Of a stretch of DNA of 64,000 nt, positions 35,665 to 46,928 are shown in pieces; positions within the stretch are counted from its first letter, which is position 1, and each line of letters opens with the position of its first letter. The notes below the pieces were generated by a model that searched no databases, was not told where the DNA came from, and saw only the letters and a program-made list of their open reading frames with translations. This stretch comes from Hyposmocoma kahamanoa (Eukaryota > Arthropoda > Insecta > Lepidoptera > Cosmopterigidae): the NCBI RefSeq assembly GCF_003589595.1, contig NW_020653945.1, positions 5,748,281 through 5,812,280 of the forward strand, given 5' to 3'. The position numbers were made by a program, and so were the translations under genes.

Positions 35665-35937
35665 TGATGATCACGATGTTTTACTACCCCGAAAATGTGA
35701 AATTACTCCACTAGCTTTTTATAATTATTAAAACAAAGATCGAACACTAAGAACAGTTTCTTCAATCCGGCTGGATTCAAACCAGCGCCTTCAGCATGCC
35801 GTGCCTGATGCTCTCGAAACTGAGCAACAGAACGTACCAGCACACCTTGCGGATTTTTCTATGTGCTTGTTATATGCTTTATTTTTGGTTACTAAGGACT
35901 TTTTGCCTTAGCGCCATCTATGAGAAATCTATGAAAT
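35665..35937 (-). repeat. SINE-B copy
   Basis: GATCACGATGTTTTACTACC, TGAAATTACTCCACTAGC, a tRNA-like centre with GGCTGGATTCAAACC (mutated B box) and AGCGCCATCTATGAGAAATC. Confidence 0.8.
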
Positions 35938-36582
35938 TCTGAAATAGTTCACTATTCTTCGAAATGTAATTTGTCTCCAGTATTCGTTTTCAGAAATATG
36001 ATTGTCCCCTTACAGCGTATTATTGGGCATAAACATTCAATGAGTCGACTTATCAACGTGTTACGTAAATTGTCTCATATTGCTACGCTGTCTATGGTCG
36101 TTACGCTCTGCCCATTCACTCGTGCACTTATTTTTAAGCTTTGTTATAATTTACGATATAAGTACTGTCAACTGAGCAAGTCGCGTATTATTTGATTTTA
36201 TTGTCTTCATTAAAAAAAAAGTGTAACAAAAGTTACAAGAAAAATTTAATCCAATTTTATTTATATCTACGTAATAATGAAAACCTTTACATAATTAGCG
36301 ACCGTACTTAAATAGTACGCGTAAAAACAAAGTACCGCGTACAAAAATATGTATTATGGTCTAAGCAAAAAGTCACTACTTTTCTTTGTACCTTATATAT
36401 TGATTCAATATAAAATGATCAATGTAAATCATTAAGTTTTGTGAGTACATTGTTGATACGTCCCTATAGAGAAGCAGTAGGCGGCAACCACCTAGAAGGC
36501 ACTTGAACATCGAACTGTAAAGCCCGTACATGGTTTTTTGAAATCCATATAGAACCTAGGTGCCTCGTACTATCATTTCTTT
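35938..36582. other. no gene seen
   Basis: AT-rich; nothing recognised. Confidence 0.4.
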
Positions 36583-36995
36583 TTTTATAATACCAAGTGA
36601 TGGGATGCATAAGTTGTGCGCCTGGTGGGAAACGACACGCCAGTCCATAACAAGTAACAATAACAAGTCCGTAACAAGGGTGACGGGCACAGTGACTATG
36701 CCCCTCAGATCTTTGCGATTTAAAGCTCTGAATGGCACTGCAACTGTTGATAGGCGTGTAACTTAACATTAGGCGCATGACTTATTCGTCTCGTCACTAA
36801 ATATTATAAAAAAAACACTTGTAATGCCACTCAAGTGCTTTAAATCACAAAGATCGGAGCACTGCCAATGTGCCTGTAATTTCAAGAGAACTCTTACCCA
36901 TCAAAACCGTAACAGTAATGCTCACATTACTGCTTGACGACAAAAATAGTACTTCCCTGGACGATTTCTTTCACAAGAAACTCTGCTGCTACTAA
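36583..36995. repeat. three R1 fragments in alternating orientation
   Basis: 36583-36655 is a minus-strand R1 tail (AATACCAAGTGATGGGATGC). 36675-36818 is the 3' half on the plus strand (CCCCTCAGATCTTTGCGATT to TATTATAAAAAAAA). 36821-36993 is the 5' and middle part on the minus strand, with an intact CAGTAATGCTCACATTACTG hairpin. Confidence 0.75.
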
Positions 36996-37279
36996 ATATA
37001 TACATCATATCCTGATATTTAATTTTACGTTAAACGCCGTTACTGTTTATGAACGTGTTAACCCGTGCAACTACATGAAGAGGACAGTGCGAAATCTAAA
37101 TGCCACAAAACGAATCTAGAGGCTAGATTTTAAAAAGTCATTCATATCAGTAATATTCCTATATCAATTAAAGTTCAAGCATACAAGTGTGTTCACTGTT
37201 TAAACAAAGAAACAGTACCATTAGCTAATGAATGAACAATGATGCCATTAGTAGTTGACTCTACCACAACTAGACTTAC

Positions 37280-37347
37280 ATAGGGCGAGGTGCGTGATGC
37301 GTGGCGGGACTAGTGGCGGGCGGAAGCCGCAGTTCGTTCATCCGCAT
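37280..37347 (-). other. candidate first coding exon (unproven)
   Basis: In a CpG-rich patch, the minus strand has TAA then ATG (37345-37347) opening 22 codons that read MRMNELRLPPATSPATHHAP. They run into a consensus-like donor AT|GTAAGT (donor at 37274-37279), leaving in phase 2. This phase would join the candidate exon at 6149 in an open frame, but not the confirmed exon at 4418. No transcript evidence is available. Confidence 0.2.
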
Positions 37348-37610
37348 TTACATAACTAGCAACCGCTTGTCCGTGCGTTGCCGATGAGGAGAAACCACGC
37401 ATACGTTGCATCTCGCTTCAGTTCATTCATTGTTAGTGTTGCCAGTTCCAATATACCGAAATGCGAGTCAAAAGAAACATAAAACAGCACACGAGTGTCT
37501 TAGTCGCAAGTTAAAAGAAAATTACCTATTTCATTCTACAGTACTAATATTACTGAAAATTAGAAATAGAATTAATTATGACAATTTGGTTAGGTACTAC
37601 AATATCTTTT

Positions 37611-38030
37611 GTGATACCAAGTGACTGGACGCCGCCTGTCCATAACGGTTGCACTGATTACACGACACGCTAAATCGCACAAATTTTAGGGGCACTGCCA
37701 CTGCGCCCCGCACCCTGTGACAAAATTTGACAAGTTCCATGTGTCTGTAATTTCACCAGCATTCTTACCCTTCAAACCAGAACGCAGTAACGCTCTAATT
37801 ATGCTTGGCGGCAGAAATAGGTAAGGCGGCAGTACTCCCCTGGACGAACTCTTCCCACAAGGAGCTTTATTGCTACCAAAATAATTAACCAACCATCGTC
37901 ACCTGGTCGCAAACTAGGGAATTCCTTGGAGCACCAGAATAACGGAATTCACTCTGGGGCACTTCCTAGTACACCCAAATCAGAAGCAATTTAGAAAAGT
38001 TCATTTTCCAAATTGGTCGGGACCTCCTTA
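37611..38030 (-). repeat. composite: R1 joined to SINE-C, both minus strand
   Basis: 37611-37873 is R1 in reverse (GTGTCTGTAATTTCACCAGC, GGTAAGGCGGCAGTACTCCC). It is followed directly by SINE-C in reverse from CACCTGGTCGCAAACTAGGG (about 37900-38030). The junction TTTATTGCTACCAAAATAAT is shared with 39988-40315. Confidence 0.8.
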
Positions 38031-38820
38031 TTAATTATGACACATTACTAAACTTAAGAATAACACAACTGCATAATCATGTACCTAAACACCTAAATAA
38101 CATGGATGTTACTTGTTTACATCTGTAATTAAGTTTCACAATGTTTACACTGTATGTACAACTATGATTAAACTTATACATACATATATTATTATAGCTG
38201 TGGTTATAGAAGAGCGAAGTCTCCAATCATATTATTAAAATAATTATTATTACCATACTTGTGGTTTGGAGGGTCAACCAGTGGCTCCGACCTCAACTTG
38301 TTGCGTTCCTGATAAACCTCTTCAAATCAGTGCGTGATAAAATTTTGTTTACCCACGTACGTTTTTCTACTTCAGCTACTTTCATAGTTTAATGACATAC
38401 GGCATTTTGCTTTTGGGTAATGCCGCCTATATTAGTACTGCAAAAACGTGCGGTTAAGGGGCCTAAGTGTCTTTGAGAGATAAGTTTACAGAGATTAACA
38501 TTCTTCCACTAATGTCACAATACATTTATGAAAATGTTATTTATGTTAAGAATAATGATTATTTTTTTTATAAAAAAGTAGCGAGTAACATTAGTAGGAG
38601 GCATAAAAATAAACTAGCTGTTCTTAACAGTCGTCTTCACAAAGTTCAAAATTTTGAGGTTTAAACTATAGTGACACAAAAAATTCATACCAAAGTTTAT
38701 TTATACAGCTTCTACTTACTTGAATGACAAGAATCCGTGGTAGTGACCCGGTAGTCTCGATCTAAGATGTTTAAATTAAATATTGTAATGATAAATGAAT
38801 TCAAATGTAGGTATATTTAC
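38031..38820. other. no gene seen
   Basis: AT-rich; nothing recognised. Confidence 0.4.
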
Positions 38821-38955
38821 AAAGTGCAACCCCTTTTTTTTTTTTTTTTGACGGGGTGGAAATCTTTATGGATACCCCTGAGCCCAGGGAGACTCAGGGG
38901 TTATGTTGGGACTCTCCCTCCAGACTGGAGGGCCTACCCCAAAAGTGCAACCCCT
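38821..38955 (-). mobile_element. short retroposon insertion with 14 bp target duplication
   Basis: AAAGTGCAACCCCT occurs at 38821-38834 and again at 38942-38955. Between them, 38835-38941 starts with a poly-T run then GACGGGGTGGAAATC, so the element lies on the minus strand with a poly-A tail. The poly-T plus GACGGGG start is one I know from a common lepidopteran retroposon 3' end. The perfect duplication suggests a fairly young, 5'-truncated copy. Confidence 0.85.
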
Positions 38956-39101
38956 AGAGTTTCGTGCGTATCCTTCTCAGGGGAATCTGCCTTACGAATG
39001 AGCAGTAGAGTTTAATCAGTATGACGATATCGAGTGTAATTAGCTTACCTAAGAAATAAAGATTATTTCACTTGGACTAAATATTTTGCCGTAGTAAGTA
39101 C

Positions 39102-39500
39102 CATTATTAATACAAAGATCGAACACAGTGATCTGACAGGACCCGAACCTGCGTCTGTGCTATACCTGGGCGACCGCTCCACCAACTAAGCTACTGATCG
39201 AGTCAACAAACCTCAACTTACAAATCTTGGTTGCACCCGTTTTGCATAATTTCTATCCTAAGGTTGCCTTGAAGAAATTGCTACTTAGCTACAAGGTCGC
39301 CTGTTGCACATTAACTTACTAACTATATACTTAAGTTACTGTATTGTATTTTAACTGTAGTTTTATGTGCAATAAAGAATATTTCATTCATTCACTTGTT
39401 TTTGGTTTTTACGACTTTTTGCCCGCATGTGAGAAATCTATGAAAGTACTTATCAGGTGCCTCTACAGACACCAGAGGCTGACAAGAGATGTCGCTTTAT
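39102..39500 (-). repeat. SINE-B copy interrupted by a LINE 3' end
   Basis: Left part: ATTATTAATACAAAGATCGA and a tRNA-like centre (reverse B box GACCCGAACCT). Right part: TTTTTGGTTTTTACGACTTT to ACAAGAGATGTCGC. The two are separated by foreign sequence at about 39210-39398. Confidence 0.7.
39210..39398 (+). repeat. LINE 3' end inserted in SINE-B
   Basis: Contains AAGGTTGCCTTGAAGAAATT, a TACAAGGTCGCCTGTTGCAC word and terminal GTGCAATAAAGAATATTTC plus an ATTC tail. This wording is the familiar 3' end of an insect LINE. It ends where the SINE-B sequence resumes. Confidence 0.6.
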
Positions 39501-39987
39501 AAATTGTAATATTGATGGGAATGAGTAGTAGGTAGCTTCAAAATTCAAACTGCTCATCACACGCAAAGCACAATAGGTAATTTAAAAAAACCAACTATCA
39601 CTATACACAACTCAAAAATTCCGAAATGTTGCGTGTTCCTATAGTGCAGCAATATCAGTGTCGAATGAATCAGCGTTATTACCTCACAGTATCTCCTTAA
39701 TGACGATCAGGTTTGAGCTCACTTTCTCCCAGGAAGCTGAGACGTTGAAACGCATTAAAACTTTTGAGTTGCCATAACGCGTCATTAATTCTTGTAGTAA
39801 TGGCAATGTTTTTTTTTTATTAAACGGTCATTGAACGCGGAGAGCAGAAGTAATGGAATCACGTAATTATTGATGTTTTTTAGTTAATTTTATTGAGTAT
39901 GCAATCAGGGTTTTTAAAGATAGTTATTACACCGGAAACATATTCATTAGCTATAAAAATAATTCGGTATATTCGGATTGGTTGTAA
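39501..39987. other. no gene seen
   Basis: AT-rich; nothing recognised. Confidence 0.4.
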
Positions 39988-40315
39988 GCGACACGCCTGT
40001 ACATAACACTTGTAGCACCACTCAGAACTTAAAGTCGCAAAGATCTGAGAGGCCTGCTACTGCGCCCGTCACCCTGAGACATTTCACAAGTCTCATGTGC
40101 CTGTAATTTCACCAGCACCCTCACCCTTCAAAATCGGAACGCAGCAATGCTTACATTACTGCTTGGTGGCAGAAATAGGTAAGGCGGCAGTACTCCCCTG
40201 GACGAACTCTTTCACAAGGAGCTTTATTGCTACCAAAATAATCAACCAACCATCGTCAACCTGGTCGCAAACTAGGGAATTCCTTGGAGCACCAGAATAA
40301 CGGAATTATGCGAAC
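39988..40315 (-). repeat. composite R1 + SINE-C, second copy
   Basis: R1 in reverse (GTAAGCGACACGCCTGTACA to GGACGAACTCTTTCACAAGG), then SINE-C in reverse from CCTGGTCGCAAACTAGGG. About 95 bp across the R1/SINE-C junction is nearly identical to 37856-37950. SINE-C is cut short here after ATAACGGAATT. Confidence 0.8.
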
Positions 40316-40754
40316 GTTTTCACAAGGACTCTACTACTACTCAACTGTCCAATTCATCTGTCCTTGAATAAAAAATTCACAAGAGCCTTACTATGAAACT
40401 CCACTATAGGAATATGATAACGTAGAAACATTTTAATTCTGCGTAATTGAAATTGCATTACTAATAGCAAATTTAATGTTATCCAAATGTCCGTATTGGT
40501 GCTGATGGCCTTTATGTACTTACGTTACAATATACCAGTTCTATATAACCGGTTGTTTACAAATCAATGTAACAATTGAGTATCATAATTATGTTTCTTA
40601 TTGTTCAAATTTATTAGCACACACGCCAGCTGCATGACAATAATTATGCGTAATTAGTATCTAAATGTAAATCAAATAGTACATGGTTCGTCCACACACG
40701 GGAATAGTAAAGACACGGCCGTGACATATTACATTACTTTTGGGTAATTTTCTG
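40316..40754. other. no gene seen
   Basis: AT-rich; nothing recognised. Confidence 0.4.
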
Positions 40755-40922
40755 GTTAGTTTTCGAGGCCGAATTTTGGAGGCGATTTTTAATATTGAAA
40801 TATTCTAGAATATTATCACGATGTATTATTTTACATTCGAGTGTAGTAACCTGAAATAATGTTTAATAATTCAAGATAATATATTCGAATACTTAAATAA
40901 TAAAAATTGCCACCGAAATTAA
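40755..40922. mobile_element. foldback MITE, second copy of the 22.3 kb family
   Basis: The right end AATAAAAATTGCCACCGAAA is well kept. The left end TTTTGGAGGCGATTTTTAAT is degraded. The inner GAGTGTAGTAACCTGAAATA corresponds, in reverse, to 22361-22377. Confidence 0.7.
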
Positions 40923-40924
40923 AT

Positions 40925-41145
40925 AATAACAATAACGCACACACAGTCAACACAGCCCCGCACGCACTAAGGAAACCCTGTATCGCAGGTGCCATGGACA
41001 CACACATAGACAACCACAAATTGCACCCAAACTCACGAGAGAAATAAATGTAGGCCATACAAATATTTCTGGCGGTGCGGGAATCGAACCTGGGACCTCT
41101 GCGTGGGAGTCGGCATGGTAACCGTTCGGCTACGGAGGCAGTTTT
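40925..41145 (-). repeat. SINE-A, minus strand
   Basis: Starts with CACAGCCCCGCACGCACTAA and has GGTGCCATGGACACACACAT. The reverse B box GGAATCGAACC and reverse A box AACCGTTCGGCTACGGAGGC give the tRNA-like head. Confidence 0.85.
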
Positions 41146-41187
41146 TAAACAGAAAAAAAAAATAAAACGAAAACGCACCTTTTTATA

Positions 41188-41413
41188 AAAAGGAGGTTAT
41201 CAATTCGACTGATTGTTTGTTGGAAAGAGGGTACCTCATTATTGGTCCCATTCAAATTTGAAGAAACATTCTACCTCTAAGTGTGGCAAACTAGGGGGTT
41301 GATTCCGGTTTCGCGCACTTTCAGGTAACCAATTTCAATAAGACTTGGCAAATAAATGTCATTCCACGAATTTTTGAGGTCGGATTTTTAGTACTCTATA
41401 CTGAGATTATTCT
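41188..41413 (-). repeat. R2 repeat, minus strand
   Basis: AAGGAGGTTATCAATTCGAC, GGAAAGAGGGTACCTC, a TTGAAGAAACATTCTACC word, GGCAAATAAATGTCATTCCA and GTACTCTATACTGAGATTA. Confidence 0.8.
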
Positions 41414-41489
41414 TAATTACGTGGCATGGTTGTTTTTCTGATATACCGACTTCGAATAATCTTTACTCATTTGACCACCTAAACTCTAA

Positions 41490-41697
41490 ACTGTTGAGCC
41501 ACCTGCTCAACAGTTTACACTGTGGGCGTTGGATAATGAGGTCCTGGGTCATATTACCGGTAGGACCAATTTGGGAAATTAACTTATCTAAATTGTTTCT
41601 GGTTTGGGTGTTCTGGGTAGTGCCATGGAGTTTCGTTGCTCCGGCGTTCATAGTACAGGGAATTCCCTAGTTTGAATTGGAACCAGGTCGTTGGTGT
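41490..41697 (+). repeat. SINE-C, plus strand
   Basis: Degenerate tRNA-like head carrying a perfect 9 bp stem (CTGTTGAGC / GCTCAACAG) near 41490-41512. Then GTTTCTGGTTTGGGTGTTCT and GTACAGGGAATTCCCTAGTT. Confidence 0.7.
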
Positions 41698-43109
41698 GTT
41701 GTTGGGCACATTATTATTGTATTGTTTTTCTTATCTCAGCTCTTTAGCTGATTTTAATTACATTGTGGACAGAAAAGTAAATGCAGCGTGGTTTGTTCGT
41801 ATTTACATTGAACCTATTCCGTCTTCTATCTGTATAAACTTCTGACAATTAATTCGTCGTGTTAATTAGAGCTTTTTGTAAGGTTAATGTAGGTTTCTTT
41901 AAGATCTAATAACTTCGTACTTTATAGAAGAAAGAACAATATGAACAACATTACTTTTTCTTGTCGCCAAATTCTAGTTACTTCATCTTTTATTATTATT
42001 ACTCTTTAACTTTTTAAAGAGCGGTCGCAAGTAAACGGAGAGCTGTAGATAAACGTATAAATGTTTTGATTGGAAATTATATCAGTTTGTATTTGCGAAA
42101 AACAGATGTACTACTTTAGAGCAACTTGAGAAATTTGTATTTATGTAATGTAATTAAAGATCACATTGACTTAAAAAGTTTCTTAAAACGTCATTCACTT
42201 ATGATGCAATAAGGAAATCATACCAAAATGAATTTTACGGCTCGCAGGTTAAGTTTGTTTAATATCTTTCTTCACTCTGTCTACTCAGAATCAAATGTCT
42301 ATTTGGTAAAGGGGTCAGATATCTTAGGCTATCGACTGTATTACATACAAGTCCTGCCATCGCGACTGAACAATTTTAATTTGTAATCGTTATAGTGATC
42401 GTAGATAATGAACGTTATGGGTCGTTTCGTTCCCATATGATGCGGTTCAATGGCCACTGTGCACCGTGGGCAAGGAAAAAGTGAAGGGAACACTTGAAGC
42501 GTTACGTTACGGACTATATTATTGTTATTAACATAGATAGATAGTATACATAGTGCAACTAAAAGGTAACCATGTTATCTATACTCTGTAAAATGTTGCT
42601 TCATTAAAGTGACAGTTCGACAAGGACGACGTAAATTTGTCACAGCGTTCTACTGTTTATACATTATGTTTAAACGTATTTACGTCATATATTTACGTTA
42701 CCTCTCATTAACATACAATCATTGAAGTCTACAAAGCGTTGATAAATAACTTATGGAGTTATTTACACTAAGAAACATTGTTACAGTTCATTTTCACAAT
42801 TTGACACCATAAAGTTATGTCAGACAGAAAAAGTTTGTGGCGAGAGACGGCTTAAATACACAATCAATCTACTCATCCTTTCGAGGACTGACCAAAAATT
42901 ACCAGAGGTTTGGACTTCAGACAAAATGGCCGAACAGTGGATAAGTATTTCTGCTTTTTTCGGAAGTTTACGAAAATCTAGATCAGGCAGTATGGTTAAT
43001 TATATTCCTTTTGCTGTCCCGAAGGATGGAACTTGTACTAGCAGCGGTTTGGCGGTATATTAACATTTCAAAACGGAATAAACGCGATTAAACAATTTAA
43101 TAGGTAGGT
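41698..43109. other. no gene seen
   Basis: AT-rich sequence without recognised repeats or coding regions. Confidence 0.4.
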
Positions 43110-43205
43110 ACTTGCACACTTACCTATTATCCCGAAGTTAACGTTACACCCTTATTGCACACCTACCTATTATCCTGACGCTAACGTCGGGTAGGTGTGC
43201 AAATA
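43110..43205. repeat. direct and inverted short repeats
   Basis: A ~30 bp unit with TTGCACACTTACCTATTATC recurs as ATTGCACACCTACCTATTAT. The block then ends with the inverse GGGTAGGTGTGCAAA. The direct plus inverted layout suggests a small foldback element or replication-slippage product. Confidence 0.65.
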
Positions 43206-43270
43206 CTTATTAAATAAATATTACATTTGAAATGTTAGTACAATGCAACGCGAGAGTTTGAAAGTGTGTA

Positions 43271-43365
43271 ACTGCCTCAGTGGCCGAACGGTTCGATTCC
43301 CGGGCCGGGAGAAATATTTGTGTGGCCTAGATTTATTTCTCTCGTGAAATTGGGTGTAATTATTA
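43271..43365 (+). repeat. SINE-A fragment with internal deletion
   Basis: CTGCCTCAGTGGCCGAACGG is joined directly to TTCGATTCCCGGGCCGGGAG. The anticodon-arm region is deleted, and the copy stops after GTGAAATTGGGTGTAAT. Confidence 0.75.
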
Positions 43366-43366
43366 A

Positions 43367-43460
43367 TAGATCGAATACTCAGAAAAAAATACTTCGATCC
43401 GGCCGGATTCGAACCGATGATTTCTAGCGTACCGTGGCAGACGCTATACCAACTAAGGTA
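43367..43460 (-). repeat. SINE-B fragment, minus strand
   Basis: TTAATAGATCGAATACTCAG, reverse B box GGATTCGAACC and GCTATACCAACTAAG (reverse A box, truncated). It abuts an inverted second SINE-B. Confidence 0.8.
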
Positions 43461-43467
43461 AAAAGTG

Positions 43468-43600
43468 TAAATAGTCGTTGAAAAACCAAATACAAAGACA
43501 CGGCACATACAAAAATTCGTGAGGTCCGGTGGTTCGTTTCGTTGCGTAGTTGGTACAGCGTCTGGCACGGTATGGTAGAAGACGTCGACTATCATATCGT
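43468..43600 (+). repeat. SINE-B fragment, plus strand in its order but inverted relative to neighbour
   Basis: GTCGTTGAAAAACCAAATAC, AAAATTCGTGAGGTCCG, GCGTAGTTGGTACAGCG (A box) and GGTAGAAGACGTCGAC. With 43367-43460 this makes an inverted tRNA-like pair. Confidence 0.75.
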
Positions 43601-44213
43601 TCGATATCAAGTAACGTGTGAAATTTGTCAAAATTGTTTGCTATTGGCATTTCATTTTGAATAAAACTTCATCTCGACGGATATTAGAATTGAGGTCGAA
43701 ACAAATTTTTTTTTCAGAGATGTTCGAAATTTGTTATTATGAAGCAATAATAACATTTTCACAGATAAGAAATTTGTTCTAACAAAACAGTTTATCTTTA
43801 TAACTGGTCGTAATTTGCGGTTTTTGAACACATCATAGAGGGTTCATGATACGTGTATAGATAAAATGTTTGACAGTAATTTTTAAAATGTTACGCATTG
43901 ACCTACCAACAAAATGTTACGTGGATGATTTGAATATTTTTAATTTATTCGTGCACTATTATGTAGGTATGGTATGATATATTATAAAGGTAAATGTTTT
44001 TGTAACACCGCTGGTATAAATATAATGTATAATATAAATAAATAAATAAAACATGGAATATATGTCGGAATACCTAATACTTGAGCCAACCGTGTTATGT
44101 TAACCGCGCGTCACGTATCAAAATGACGAATTATTGGCGTAGTCAACTTATTTATCACATTTCTACAGGGGCGCCACGTCGCCATTATTCGTGGGGAAAA
44201 CCCTATTAATAAT
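43601..44213. other. no gene seen
   Basis: AT-rich, with an AAAT microsatellite near 44034-44050. Confidence 0.4.
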
Positions 44214-44462
44214 TTGTACTGCCACCTTACCTATTTCTGCCGCCAAGCAGTAATGTCAGCATTACTGTGTTCCGGGTTTGAAGGGGAAGGATGCTGGTGA
44301 AATTACAGGCACATGGGACTTGTCAACTTATGTCACAGGGTGACGGGCGCAGTGGCAGTGCCCTTCAGATCGTTGCGATTTAAAGCTGTAAGTGGCACTG
44401 CCACTGTTATGGATAGGCTTGTAGCTTACCATCAGACACACGATTTGTTCGTCCGTCACGTT
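44214..44462 (+). repeat. R1 retroposon, well preserved
   Basis: TACTGCCACCTTACCTATTT, CAGTAATGTCAGCATTACTG, GAAATTACAGGCACATGGG, GCAGTGGCAGTGCCCTTC and CCATCAGACACACGATTTG. The first ~40 bp of the family are missing. Confidence 0.85.
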
Positions 44463-45045
44463 ACGTTATACGGAGTATAGTAGCGATCGTAAATGACATC
44501 AAACAATAAAAAAACTGTTAAATCCACCAACAAGAATAAGCTTGGCTTAGGTTTCTAAATATTCGCTGTCAATCGGAAATTTATTAGGACGACCTGTTAT
44601 CATTATTATAACCAAGAACTTGATATGTTTTTTGTTGCCCCCTGTATATGAAAAGGATTGTATTATTGGTATTAAATTGGTAAGGCAGATGCAATAATAT
44701 CGACCGGCGGAAATGTCTAAAAAAGAAATGAAGCGGCAACGATTAAAAGACAACAATTATAGGGTAAACACCCAACAACTCTTGTCAGATAATTTGTCGT
44801 AGATTCAATGAAAACGAATTTTATTTGCTTAATACACGGTGAACGAAAGATGGAACATAGTATAATAAATAGAAGACACATTTTACCTGATTAGCCATGC
44901 AAAATTTTACTTAAAACTAATTTAAATATATGAATAACATTGTCATTCTATATGCACAAGAAATAACCAGTCAAAATAATATCAAACTATTAAATAGTAT
45001 TAACATGGTTAAGTATTACACACATAAAGCACTAATTTCATATAA
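44463..45045. other. no gene seen
   Basis: AT-rich; nothing recognised. Confidence 0.4.
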
Positions 45046-45320
45046 CAGTAGAGCTCCTTGTAAAAGAGTTCATCCAGAGAAGTACTGCCACCTTACCTAT
45101 TTCTGCCACCAAGCAGTAATGTAAGCATTACTGCGTTCCGGTTTTGAAGGGTAAGAGTGGCGGTGAGACAGGCACATGAGACTTTTCAACTTATGTGTCA
45201 GGGTGATGGCCGCAGAGGCAGTGCACCTCAGATCTTTGCGATTTAAAGCTCTGAGTGGCACTGCAACTGTTATGGAGAGGCGAGTCCATTACCATCAGGC
45301 GCACGAAAAACAAAAAAAAT
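45046..45320 (+). repeat. R1 retroposon, well preserved
   Basis: CAGTAGAGCTCCTTGTAAAA start, CAGTAATGTAAGCATTACTG hairpin, CCTCAGATCTTTGCGATTTA and CCATCAGGCGCACG. The end is replaced by an AAACAAAAAAA tail. Confidence 0.85.
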
Positions 45321-45989
45321 GTCAACATTTATCTAAAAAATCTCCCTTCCCTCTCTCCCTTCCATCCCTTTGTAATCATTTTTGTCTACTTTCGCTACGT
45401 CTATTTTGAAATAAATTATTTGGTAACGTTATAATTTCTTTTAGTTATAAATTCGCACACACATACTATTGCATTTATTTTGGTAATAAGCAAGTTGGGT
45501 TTATTATTGTACATTAGTTTCACCATTGCTCCGACCGTAGTAGTAGTAGTGTAGTTTCGACCGCTTGCATGGAAGTTTATTTGCGTTGAAATTTAAAAAA
45601 AAAGAGAAATATTGCTTAGAGCGTCTGGTAGTCTGGTGCAGTCGTACGCCTGCGGTTAAGTAAACATGCGTAGGCATAATAAGTAAATAATTGATTTAGT
45701 CTAGTTGAACATGTTTCTTATATTACATTTACAGATATTTGTAATCAACTTTGCACAGCGTATACCGAGATAAGGGTTTTTGACGCACAGTTGTACACAG
45801 TGTTGTAGTACTTAATAATAAGGCGTAGCATAACCAAAAATTTTGTGTCTTGTTTTTATTTTGAATTTTTTCGAATTTTTGTGTGACAAATAAATTGTTT
45901 AAATTTATAGAGCGAAAATGAATAGATACGTCATGAGAAGAGGTAACTTTAAAGGCTCCTTATACCCAATTCAGATTTATCTCTGTTTA
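45321..45989. other. no gene seen
   Basis: Mostly AT-rich, with a GTAGTAGTAGTAGTGTAG microsatellite near 45537-45554. Confidence 0.4.
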
Positions 45990-46285
45990 TTCCTGACTCG
46001 AAATGTACAATTTTTCGCTCTTATCACATAGACATAAATCCCGCGTCCGCGCGTGTTTATTATCGTCCATATAAATACACGGAATTACACCCGCCGTGCT
46101 CCAGACCCGACACGCGCACGACAGGCACCCGTTCTCTTACGCTGTAATGCGATTCCGTGTCCATATGTGTGGTGACTCCCTAAACGGGTATCGATGTGGC
46201 TAGGGCTGAAATATTTGACGGGAAGTGGAGACTCATGATCTGATCTACCCCACTGGGAGACAGACGTGATGGTATGTATTTAGTT
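45990..46285 (+). repeat. GC-rich block, possibly a LINE 3' region
   Basis: Contains ATCCCGCGTCCGCGCGTGTT, TTACACCCGCCGTGCTCCAG, GGCTAGGGCTGAAATATTTG and GATCTACCCCACTGGGAGAC. The wording looks like insect LINE 3' UTR, but there is only one copy in the window and no open frame to confirm it. Confidence 0.3.
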
Positions 46286-46928
46286 TTGCCAACGACACTC
46301 AAGACGTAACTGACGCCTATTCAAACGAGGCTAAAACGTTTAATGCGGCCAAATAAGATTGCACTACCAAAACGTGAACACTAATGGTTTGATTGCACTA
46401 TATATTACCCATGGTAACAATAGGCTACGCTTACATAAGCGAGGGCCACGAAACAGGCCGTTGTTACGCAAACGTAGTGTTTTCTGAATGCCTCCCACGA
46501 TTCTGGACGCCCCCATTATTTCTATTTGTTTATTAATAGTTTATTGGTATACAGTCTTATTTACGTTATGCATCGTGTGTATTTATGTGAGAATTGTAAT
46601 TGGCCGTAGTTAAGCAAAAGGGATTAAATCCACAAAATTATCAAAAAACAAGTTATTTGTATAGTCAACAGCACACCAAGCTACACAATGACGTATCTTG
46701 TTCCGTTGCACTGGAGGCTATTTTCGAACAAAAATGTGTAGTCTGATGTGCTGTTGTCCATACCAAACGGTTCCTAAAGTCTAACCTCTTAGATCTGCAA
46801 AAAAATCCAACATATAAACATAAATAAATATCTCTGGAGTTACATGACATTATAAGTTTTGAAAATAAAACAAGAGTGTCATTTTTATACTTCTAACTGC
46901 CATATCTCGAAAGGGACTAGATGTTGAC
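46286..46928. other. no gene seen
   Basis: Nothing recognised. Confidence 0.4.

Noticed and set aside
38717..38760. Possible 44 bp minus-strand exon with a GTAAGT donor
   Set aside because: Too short to judge, weak acceptor, no frame preference.
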